A stretch of 64,000 nucleotides of DNA, from contig NC_037092.1 of the NCBI RefSeq assembly GCF_002994745.2, positions 72,329,823 to 72,393,822 of the forward strand, written 5' to 3'. Shown in pieces: positions 11,182 to 20,444 of this stretch; position 1 is the first letter of the stretch, and each line of letters opens with the position of its first letter. Made by a program: the position numbers and the translations under genes. The notes beneath the pieces were generated by a model that was not told the origin of the DNA, searched no databases, and was given only the letters and a program-made list of their open reading frames with translations. This DNA is from Rosa chinensis. Its lineage: Eukaryota; Streptophyta; Magnoliopsida; Rosales; Rosaceae.

Positions 11182-12551
11182 CTACCGCTTGTTCTGGTGG
11201 TGGCCCTGCTGCCACTCCCTCTTCTTGTCAGTTGGAGGTGCTGAAAGGGTCTTGTTAGCGGTTTCCTGATGACTGGGGGGTGGCTGTGTTGACTTTGTTG
11301 GAGTTGCTGGTGGCGGTGGGGTTTCTCCATATGTGAGGAATTCCGCCTGGGCATGGATGACCGCCTCACTCATGACGTGGTCATATGCCGCATTAGGATG
11401 ATTGTAGTTGAGGTGATAGAGGAATGGCCCTTTAAGGAGTCCCTGCTTGAAGGCCGCCAATGCCATTGTTTTGTCTAGGTCACGGCACTGAGACGCTGCC
11501 GCCCGCCACCTTGTGACGAAGGCCTTCAGTGATTCGTCCGCCACCTGCTTGACGCCGAACAGCTGACTTGTGTTGTGATGTCCGGCAGACAATAGGATGA
11601 ACCGAGAGAGGAAGGCGTGTGATAGTGCATGGAATGAGTCAATGGACCCTGGCGGACACTCGAAAAACCAGCTCATCACCTCACCGTCCAATGTTTCGCT
11701 GAACAAGTGGCACAGGGTGGGGTCGTCAAATCCCTTGTTGTTGATGACTTTCTTGAAGGTGTCCATGTGGACGAAGGGATCAGACATTCCGCCGTAATGC
11801 GACATCTTTGGGGTTTTTGCATACGCTGGTCTGATAGCTTGCAGAATCGCAGCGGTGAAGGGCCCAGGTCTAGAAGCGAAAAGCGGATTCTGAGTTGGCG
11901 CTGGGGCGCCCGACTCCGCCCGGATCAACCTCTGTTCCAGTTGTTGCATCCTTTCCAATATCTGGGCGGTTGCATCGCCGCCGAAATCAGCCTGAATATT
12001 CCGCCGAGGCGCAGGCGGATTGCCTTCAGTCCTCGCCCTAGCTTCCGAGCGGTTAGTGTGCGGCAGTGATTCTGCCTCCTGCTCTAACATTAGTTGGGGA
12101 TGGGCGGTGGTCCCATCCCCAATAACTCAAGTGGGTCTAGCGGTACCTGCATCTGTATGACTGGCCCCGGTACCAATGCGCCAGTGCCGGGTCGACTACG
12201 CCTGGTGCTTCGTGACTGTTCGCTTTGCACTGGATTGGCGGTAGCTTCCAGCGTCCTCTTCAGTTCATCAAAACGCGACATCAGAGTAGCCAACTGTCCT
12301 TGGGCCTCAGCCTTCTCCTTGCGTTCCTTCTCACGTTCTCTGTTTGCCTTATGAAGATCCGCCAGTGCTAGCTCGTACATAGTGATGAGATCTTGGCCCG
12401 GCGGGCGGCTGCTGCCTGGATTTGCCTCAACGCCGGGGTTGGCCGGGGTTGTGAATAGTACGCGGTTAACGCCTACCGCTGGGTCAGAGGATTGGGGGAT
12501 GGCGGAATGGTCTGCCTGCTCTTCAGCGTTTCCCCCGCTACCGTTAGCCAT
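11182..12551 (-). pseudogene. Tat gag (matrix/capsid), two frames
   Basis: The N-terminal 153-residue piece (12551-12090) contains a charged coiled-coil segment with REREKERKEKAEAQ. It stops at a TAATG overlap, where the next frame of 302 residues (12090-11182) starts. That second frame holds the capsid region (FSETLDGEVMSWFF, FLSRFILLSAGHH, SLKAFVTRWRAAASQCRD) typical of plant retrotransposon gag. It ends at TAG 11182-11184 just before the nucleocapsid. The two pieces are in different frames, most simply by one indel near 12090; stop-start reinitiation is an alternative. Confidence 0.85.
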
Positions 12552-12585
12552 GGTGATTGTGGTGGGATGACCTTTTGTTCAAGGC

Positions 12586-12603
12586 TTCCCACAGACGGCG
12601 CCA
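12586..12603 (-). other. Primer-binding site of Tat element
   Basis: One base inside the 5' LTR, the minus strand reads TGGCGCCGTCTGTGGGAA. The first nine bases match the CCA-end complement expected for a tRNA-Asp-type primer (from memory of Tat/Athila elements). The same 18 bases occur at 26493-26510 in the non-autonomous element. Confidence 0.8.
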
Positions 12604-12604
12604 A

Positions 12605-13120
12605 TGTTAACATCTAAAAGTTCAGCGGTAGCTGAACCTTTGTTAACGCTGATCCGATGGGTGGATCGATACTTGTGATGCTCTCAAAGCTTCCGCTGCC
12701 TGTCAAGTAAAATACAAAGGGCGTCAGAGGGAGACCGCGCTGGGCGGTCTTCAACTCTCCGATGCCTAAGTTAGTCAATGTATTTATGTTGACAAAGTAA
12801 CAGTAGGTAAGTATTGAATGCGTAATTAATGAGGAGAGAGGAGAGAACCTTTTATAGGTGAGGAAGAGGAGGTTCTTCTCTTTGTTTTCGATGTGGGACT
12901 GAAATGTTTCAGTTCCCAGCTCTGGGAGCTACTGATGCCATTTTGGCACGGCGCGTGGCGGCGCGTCGGCGGTGATCTGGGGGTGATCCGATGCTGAGGT
13001 TGTAGCCCTCCTGGCGGTGTACCTGTATGTCATTCCTTTGGTTGGAATTAGTACCTTTAGCGGCACAATGAGCGTGGCCCATTATACCTAATTATGCTTG
13101 CAAATGTACATGTATGTACA
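12605..13120 (-). repeat. 5' LTR of Tat element
   Basis: This 516-bp direct repeat pairs with 1700-2205. The TATAAAAG box lies at 12849-12858 on the minus strand and would drive the genomic transcript. The 10-bp surplus over the other LTR is a small duplication of GCGCGTGGCG near 12951-12970. Confidence 0.95.
12849..12858 (-). promoter_or_regulatory. TATA box in Tat 5' LTR
   Basis: CCTATAAAAG on the minus strand, followed downstream by GTCCCACAT-type sequence also present in the LTRs of the 23063-27006 element. The position in the LTR fits a U3/R boundary. Confidence 0.6.
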
Positions 13121-13125
13121 ATTAC

Positions 13126-13902
13126 AATGAAAAATGTGAGCAAATATTAGGGGGAATCGACTTTTGGTTTTGTAAATTAAAAACTAGGAACTTAAAAATT
13201 GAAAAAAGTAAAGTGCTTGAAATTAAAAGGTTTGGAAGACAATGGAAGGAATTGGGCACTAAGGCATCCACTCTAACAATCGTTTACCGTAACAAAACAA
13301 TTTTGGCACATAGCAAAAGGGAAATGGCGCAATCCCTAACTCTAAGCTGGACTAGAGCCTTAGAGTGATAATGCAAATCCAGACTAGGGCATTCACATTC
13401 TCATAGTACAAAATAATGTAAATCTGGGCTAAGGCATTCACATTCTCATCAACATACAAATTAAGACCAGACTAGGGCTCGTAATATGCATATAATGGCA
13501 TTAAGTTCAATTTTAAAGATTAACAATTTGCTCATGACAACATGCTCATTCATAAAATTAAGCCACTAATTAAATGAATTTCATGATAAAGACAAGAAAC
13601 TAGTCATAAAATTGGCTAATTTCTATAACAAATTTTCATCTAAAATTACGCAAAGTCATGAACGAAAAACCACAACACACTTTCATTAAGCACCAAAAAT
13701 TAATGCCATGCATTACATGGTAAAAATTGCTAGGGCTTCAAGCCCTAGACCCAAATGAGAAACTACGTAGTCTCAATCCACCAACATACCCACAATGAAA
13801 TTCATCAATTACAAGAAATTAAAGTAAGGAGAGTTAAGAAAAGAGGGAGCGACCAACACTAATCACAACAACACTAAAAAGTGAGCATGACAAGATTGGA
13901 AT
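13126..13902. other. Non-coding spacer between two gypsy elements
   Basis: AT-rich sequence with no convincing gene or splice structure. An 84-codon frame at 13114-13368 has no recognised domain and starts inside the LTR, so it is not called. Confidence 0.5.
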
Positions 13903-16900
13903 TTGTGGCGACCCGAAGGGGTATACCACAGCGCCGTAATATTAAGCCAATAGGAGCTCGATACGTGGTAGACGTACCGTAGACCTACTATTACAAGGCC
14001 TTTTGAAAATGCAATTTTTAGAAAATAGGAGACCAAGAAAACTTTTAGGAAAGGACTTTAAATCAACAACCCAATACTCAAATTAACAAGTCTGGAAATG
14101 CTATAAAAAAAAAAAGTGGGCAAGTGCACTGTGATGCCTTAGGGCTTACATCATAACTGAAATGAAAGGAGTTCAACAATAACAATAAAACAAAGGGGTG
14201 AGGCGCGCTCCCAGGTAGGCGGACCTCACAGAGTTCAACATTGAAAGAAAAGCGAGTAAATCGATGGAATACCAAAAGGGAAGAACTTCAAGCAACAGGA
14301 ACAGCAACACACGGACTCGGCCAACGACCCACTTCTAATCCAAATCGTCCGGAATGACCTCGTTGTAACCTGAAATGTAGGGGTGAGCATTTCGTCCTCG
14401 CTAGCCCAATAGGAGCCGACCCAACCTTAGTTAGGTTTGAAAACTATAGGTAAAACATAACTATTAGAACATAGATTGCGTGAGTTTGTAAAATCGAGTA
14501 AAACAAATGCAAACAAAAACAATCACAGTTGTTTCGTTTCAGGAAATCATATGCAGCATGCTTCACACAACTTGGAGCTCCGAGATACTTACCTGCCGGC
14601 TAAACTAAAATAAATCGGTGACCGACCTGGTTCGTCATCCTTCGAGAACCGGCCAACTACTCTATAGTATTTATGGCTACAAGTAGCGAAAGTGTCCATT
14701 TCCTAGCTCTGAGTCTCCTATGACTGGTTCGCTGTCTGTACTCACCTTTCCTCAACAAACATAGGAGCACAGCCCCCTCCGGAGGTTCACGGTTATCTAT
14801 ACAGTGAGATCCCTAGGAATCTACGCATCTACGTCCCATTCACTTTCAGGTCACAAGCACAAACATACAAATGGTACAGTATCTCAACATGCAAGTCTAG
14901 CCTCGGTTTTCGCAATCAACAATCATCAGTTATGAAAACATATGTATCACGAGGCATCGACCAATGAACAACCAAAAACATACTTGCCGGCAACATAATA
15001 TTATACTAGAGCATTCCACATATATCGAATAGCCTCTAACAAGGAAGGAACAGTTCACCCTACCTGGAAAATGCTGGCGTACTCCACACTCTGATGCTTT
15101 CCGCTTAAGCTTCCTTAACGATCGTGTTTCCTGAACTATTACTTAGTTTGTAAGTAATTATCCAGGTAAACATTATGATCAACTTTAAGTAATCGCGCAC
15201 ACTAAATCCTTTTTATTTCAATGAGGCCATTAATTATTTCTTTCAACCTTTACCAATTTGGGACTTCTTTCTTAAAAAAAGAAAACGTCCTTATTGCTCC
15301 ACTAAACATTCGCCAATCTGAGCAACCAAAGTCGAGTCGATCCTCATGTTTTCGAGGTCAGTCAACCCCGGTCAACTCTCATAGTTGACTTTTGACTTTT
15401 GACTTTGACTTCTGACTTTTAACCAAGTATACCTTTATTTACCATTATTTATTATTTATTAAAAATAAATAAGTAAATAATTCTTATTTATTAAAAATCA
15501 ATAAGTAAATAATTATAAATAAAGTTTTACTTTTACTTTTACCCATTTACTTCTCCTTTTTAACCTTTTTACTTTTACCATGACTTTTACCTCCACACTT
15601 TCACTTTTACCTCTTTTTTTTTACCGAATTTACCTTTACTTTCACCTTCTTCACTTTTTATCACTTTACCACAGTAAAACTCATTTAATCTAACTTTTAC
15701 CATTTTCTTTATTTTCCTTTTCTTCCAAAAACAAATCCATTTCTTTTCTTCTTCCTTTTCTTTTTCTTTTGGGCAAAACTACACAACAACAATCACCAAA
15801 TCTTCCACAACAAAATTCCAACACTTTGAAAATTATGCTAATAAAATCCTACTAATTAAACCATCCTCAAATCTCTATTTTTCACAATTTTTCCAACAAC
15901 AACAATAGCTCAACATAATCAAAATCAACCAAATAAATTCCAAAAATTCTAGGGTTTGTCCAAAACCCATTCCTTACCCTTTCTTCTTCAAAAATCACGG
16001 CCTATTCCTTCTCCTTGGTCTTCTTCACCTACAAATCGGTCAAACATCAACATCTCAACCAAAAAACTCGAAAACAAGGTTGCATGGGCAGATCCTTACC
16101 AAAAATCCTTGCCAAACCCATAGCCTAGCTTCATGGTTTAGGGAGAAATCGGGTTCATGCACCAAAAATCAAAATGGAAATCAAAAACTCGAATTTGATA
16201 AGAAAGATGTATAGATCGAAGGAATAGAGGCTAGATTAGGATGGATATTACCTTGATTTAAGCTTGGAAAGAAGAAATCAGAAAAACCCCCAAATTAGCT
16301 TCGGGTTCTAGGGTTTTTGGAGGATTAAATGGCCAAATTTCTTGATTTTGGTTGGAGAAATGAAAAGAGGGGAGGAAGAGAAGAAAATCTGGAAATTTTG
16401 GTGAGGATTGGGATTCCGGCGACGGCGGCGTCCGGTGGTGGGGCGATTTCCGGCGAGAGGTAGAGAGAGGAGCTCTCGGGTAGAGAGAGAGAGAGGAAAG
16501 GGAGAAAATGAGGAAGAGGCTAGGGTTTGGAGAGAGTGTGATGCTTAAATACCTCTCCCATTAATGAATGTGAAATGTCCAATTTACCCCTCCTTTTGGG
16601 CCAAGTGGGCTTGGGCTGCTCCAATTTTCTTTTTCTCTTAATTTTCCTTAAGCCCACCCCGAAAATTACCTCTTCAAACATCCTTATTTCTCCGATACTT
16701 CACCGAATCCTTTCGGGAAAATTTTCCGGGCTTGTCCTAAGCCTCAATATTTTAAAAATACTTTCCTAGACCAATTTGGATTTTCTCTAAATTCTTAATC
16801 CTTTAAAATGGCCTCAAAGTCTTAACTTAAGTGCGAATACTTGTGTACCTTACGAATACGTAGTTTCTTACGTTATAAAACAAATTAAAATAAACAATAA

Positions 16901-16918
16901 AAAGTACGGGCGTCTACA
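13903..16918 (-). repeat. About 3.0-kb 3' LTR of truncated gypsy element
   Basis: The upper end is fixed by the polypurine tract and the terminal TGTAGACGCCCG (minus strand). The lower end at TGTGGCGACCCG (plus strand, 13903) is inferred from its TG and the change of sequence style, so the length is approximate. It contains a TATA box at 16544-16553, a CT-rich leader and pyrimidine-rich tracts, and no ORF of interest. Confidence 0.6.
16544..16553 (-). promoter_or_regulatory. LTR promoter TATA box
   Basis: GGTATTTAAG on the minus strand is followed by a CT-rich leader (about 16530-16440 with CTCTCTACC and CTCTCTCT runs), a common plant core-promoter layout. Confidence 0.5.
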
Positions 16919-17023
16919 CTCTACCCCCTTCAAGAAATTTCATCCTCGAAATTTGTACCTGGTTAGCTGAAAATGTGGGGGTGCTTCTCACGCATCTCTG
17001 CCTCAAGTTCCCAAGTAACCTCC

Positions 17024-17455
17024 TCATTTCCTTGGTGCATGCGTCCATTGAACTTTCACCAACAGAACCTCGCGGTTCCTCAATTGCCTGGTACTTCGTG
17101 CTAAAATCCGTATAGGCTCTGTCTTGTAGGTGGCATCACTTTGCAGTGGCAAGTTTCTCCAAGTTATGACTTGCTGGGTCTCTGGCGGACTTTTCTTAAG
17201 TTGAGACACGTGAAACACATTGTGGATTTGCTCTAGTTCTTGTGGCAAATCTACCCGATAAGCCATGTTCCCAATTCTTTGGACTATCAGAAAAGGTCCA
17301 ATGTATCGGGGCACCAACTTTCCTTTGACCCCTAACCGATTGATTCCCTTATGAGGTTTCACCTTGATATAAACAAAGTCCCCTACTCCAAACTCTAGGG
17401 GTCTCCTACGCATGTCTGCATATGATTTCTGTCTACTCTGGGCTACTCTTTTTTG
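17024..17455 (-). pseudogene. Ty3/gypsy integrase C-terminal fragment
   Basis: The frame includes AQSRQKSYADMRRRPLEFGV just before the annotated Met, then GDFVYIKVKPHKG, GKLVPRYIGPFLI and HNVFHVSQLKK, the conserved tail of chromovirus-type integrases. It stops at 17024. Everything upstream, including the catalytic core, RT and gag, is missing because the element is truncated at about 17455. Confidence 0.9.
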
Positions 17456-18628
17456 TTTTTTATATATATATATTTTTTTTTATAGAAAGAAATGAGTTGC
17501 ATTCTATTATGCAATTGAAATATTTATTATATTGAAAATAAGTACATCGGACATTGCTTCCTTCATTTTGTTCTTAATTTACTACATAGTTAATTTTCAC
17601 ATCAAAAATTCATTATATTACTTTATAGAAACCTTGTAAGGTCTTTTAGGTGTCCTAATTGATCATTTAATTGATTGTTTATACCTATTGGAGATTGCTA
17701 TACACCTCAAAATATTTGTTTTTTGCTTTTTTCCCTTCATCTCCACCCCACCTATCCTTAATGTTAATGAGATTTAAATCCCTGACCTTTAAAATGTTTC
17801 CTAAAAAGTGAGTTATAATAATTATCTAATTATTTTGTTTTTATTTGGCTTACATATTTGAAGTCTATAAATGTAGTGGCTACATGTAAGTTAAATTCGG
17901 TGCAAGAAAATGTGAGGATTCTTTTATTGGCACCTCTAAATGTGCTTACTTAACCTCACTCAATTATGAATTATTAAATGACATAAATAACCTCCTATAA
18001 AATGACTATTAAGGACAATAATTATACTAAAAAAATATTCTCTAGACTTTTCAATTCAATAATATTAGATTGCATTTTCCTTATCTATTTTCATTTTTCA
18101 ATTTCACTACATACTCATTAAAGCATTTATATATATTTGATAAGAATCAAAACTATGATAGATCATGTGACATAAAAATTTCTATCATTTGTTTAATGCA
18201 TACTGGTGAGAGAGAACAAAAGAAATCCTATTATGACCTAAATCTAAGTCTATCCATCATATTTGCACAAAAAAAAAAAATGAAAGTTGTCTGATTAAAG
18301 AATGAACATGTAATTAGGATTTACAGAGTAATTAAATCATTGAAAGCTAAATTTTTTATTTTAAAGATGAAAGTTTCTTTGAAAATTATATGAGTGAGGT
18401 TATTTGAGAAACTTCAGTGAGGTTTAGTGAGTAAATTTAGTATTTAAAAATTTAATAGGACGTATAAAAAGTACAGGAGGTCAAGTGAGTAAATTTGGAG
18501 GTTCCAATATAAAAACTCAAATGTGAAAAATATGAAATTGACCATGAAATTTTGTGACAATAAAGAAAAGACAAAAAACATAAAAACAAGATTCTCATTA
18601 GTCTCATTTAAATGAAGCGCCTAGAATC
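17456..18628. other. AT-rich intergenic DNA
   Basis: No gene. A 74-codon frame at 18070-18294 shows no domain and normal intergenic composition, so it is not called. Confidence 0.6.
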
Positions 18629-18644
18629 AACACACACACACAAG

Positions 18645-19237
18645 GCAGTGGCGAGTGCGGTGGCTAGGCAATGATGGTAGTGTAATCGGACGGGAGGCGG
18701 GGCGATTGGCGCATGGCTTCTCTACTTCATGGGGGCGAGTGCCTGCTTCGGGTGTGATTGTGGCTGCCTGTGACGACGGGTCCCTGCGTGGAGTGACGCT
18801 GGGGCTGCCGGCGCGAGGTGGACGTCGGGAGGTTGGGGCACTGACGTCAGCATGGTGGATCAAAGGCCGGATAATCTTGGGCTTGTTCTAGCTTGGGCTC
18901 GTAGGTCTTTTGGGCCTCGAGCTTTTATTTTTATTTTTTATCTATTCATTGAGCCTGGAGAATTCCCCTCTGTCTAGGGTTTTTCTCTGGAAACATGAAT
19001 AATATTAGGGTAGGGTCTTGGCCGTGTTCGGAGTCTACCCTGGTAGTGTCAAGGTTACTTGAAGCATTGGAGCTTAATCCTATGGTTACATTTTGTTTGA
19101 GTAGTCTATGGCTTCCTTTAGGTTATTCATTCATGGCTCTCTTCTGTCGTTGCCCGGAGTCTGGGTGAGTCATATTTGTAATGTTTCCTACTTTACTATT
19201 AATGGACTGACACCCCACTCATTCAAAAAAAAAAAAT
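18645..19237 (+). mobile_element. Short non-LTR retroposon (probable 5'-truncated LINE tail)
   Basis: A GC-rich block ends in an A-run at about 19225-19237 and is bracketed by CACACACACACACAAGG-like copies at about 18629-18644 and 19238-19257, which look like a target duplication. The short frames inside (for example 18655-18891) are unrecognised. The duplication is partly microsatellite, which lowers confidence. Confidence 0.5.
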
Positions 19238-19426
19238 ACACACACACACACACAAGGGAGGATTCAGAGCACCGACATGCAGTTGCACCAATATGAATGG
19301 ATGGCTAAATAACATCAAGTTGACTTTTTGGTTATTATAAAAAATGTTAACAATAAAAATCAATGGTTGAGATCATTTAATAGGTGCTGGATCACTTGCA
19401 CTATCAGTGCATAGAAGAATTTCTAA

Positions 19427-19432
19427 TGTGTA

Positions 19433-19465
<33 letters not shown>

Positions 19466-19466
19466 A
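19427..19466. repeat. (GT)n microsatellite
   Basis: An imperfect GT run of about 40 bp, interrupted once by GTTTG. Confidence 0.9.
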
Positions 19467-19841
19467 TTCCCGTTCTAGAGAGAACCTCCTTACTTCAAGA
19501 ATTTGAGGATTTTCACTATTTTACACTAGTATGTGACCTAATTTAATGATCTCAACCGTTGCTTCCTTAGACTCCTATGCAAGAATTGTGTCTGCAAAAA
19601 ATCAACCAAATCCATAATCATTTGGTCATTCAAAATTGTGTAAACAAATGTGGTCCGTTAGATAAAATTGAAATGAATATTGTGGTAATCAAATAGTTAA
19701 ACGTTTTTCTATTTGACTAATTTTTTGTAGGATTCATATGTATGTATGTAACTAGATGATGAATGATTTAGATTATTAAACTACAAGCTAAAAATGAAAA
19801 TGTCCTCACTTTTCAAGTTGAAGGAGGTTCTCTCTAGATCC

Positions 19842-19842
19842 T

Positions 19843-19896
<54 letters not shown>
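19842..19896. repeat. (CA)n(TA)n compound microsatellite
   Basis: About 19 CA units run directly into eight or nine AT units, next to a MITE that begins at about 19895. Confidence 0.9.
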
Positions 19897-20295
19897 GGAA
19901 TCCTTTTTTTCTGTCAATTTAGAGGATCTCTTGTGGGACCCACTTTTCGATAACATTTTGGCATCTCGACCGTTCAATTTTTAGGTCCTAATGTATAGAT
20001 CACTTTTGAAAATTTTCATCCAAATTGGTGACCGTTAAGATATCGAACTAGATTAAATCAATGGACGAACCGAATCTGTCCAACCTGAACCGTTCATGCG
20101 TATAATTGTAAATCGCAGTTTTGAATACCTTAACGATTATCAATTTGGCTGAAAATTTGTAGAGATGACCTACTCATATATACCTAAAAACTGAACGATT
20201 AAAATCTGAATATGTGATCGAAAAGTGAGTCTAATGAGCGATCCCTTAAAATGATTAAAAAAGAGGGATCCCTCACTTGAATGACCCCGTATATA
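19895..20295. mobile_element. Palindromic MITE, older member of the family at 35041
   Basis: The two halves are imperfect inverted copies of each other: CCACTTTTCGAT near 19940 against the complement of ATCGAAAAGTGA near 20218, and AACGGT/CAATTTTTAGGT blocks in both arms. The centre shares GGACGAA and CTGTCCAACCTGAACCGT with the MITE at 35041-35440. It abuts AT-microsatellite DNA on both sides, like its relative. Ends are approximate. Confidence 0.75.
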
Positions 20296-20444
20296 TATTA
20301 TTGTCATCTAATTATGAAAACCAATTCATCGAATGTTCGTCTAATAAGTTCAAGACCCTAAATATAGTGTAGAACTTGAGTATATCAAGAATATTATCGG
20401 TTCCTTAACCTAATAGAAGTATCTTATCTATGTTCACTGTATAG

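Larger units (their letters stand above)
1700..13120 (-). mobile_element. Complete but inactive Ty3/gypsy Tat-type LTR retrotransposon
   Basis: The 11.4-kb element is bounded by direct LTRs (1700-2205 and 12605-13120), each with TG...CA ends, and flanked by the 5-bp target duplication ATTAC at 1695-1699 and 13121-13125. Reading on the minus strand, the order is 5' LTR, primer-binding site, gag, nucleocapsid, protease, RT, RNase H, second RNase H, integrase, an opposite-strand gene, a tandem repeat, polypurine tract and 3' LTR. The second RNase H and the antisense gene are known hallmarks of the Tat/Ogre-like lineage. Several frameshifts and stops mean it cannot make its own proteins. The LTRs differ by about twelve substitutions and one 10-bp indel, counted by eye. 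Confidence 0.95.
13903..17455 (-). mobile_element. Truncated Ty3/gypsy element: integrase tail plus 3' LTR
   Basis: On the minus strand an integrase C-terminal fragment (17455-17024) is followed by a short spacer, a polypurine tract (AGGGGGTAGAG at about 16919-16930) and a long LTR (16918-13903). The element is cut at about 17455, where the coding sequence runs into T/TA-rich DNA. No 5' LTR or target duplication is present. The combination of this integrase tail and a very long LTR suggests a chromovirus such as the Tekay/Del type. Confidence 0.8.

Noticed and set aside
18655..18891. 78-codon GC-rich frame
   Set aside because: Part of a retroposon body, with an overlapping frame on the other strand and no domain.
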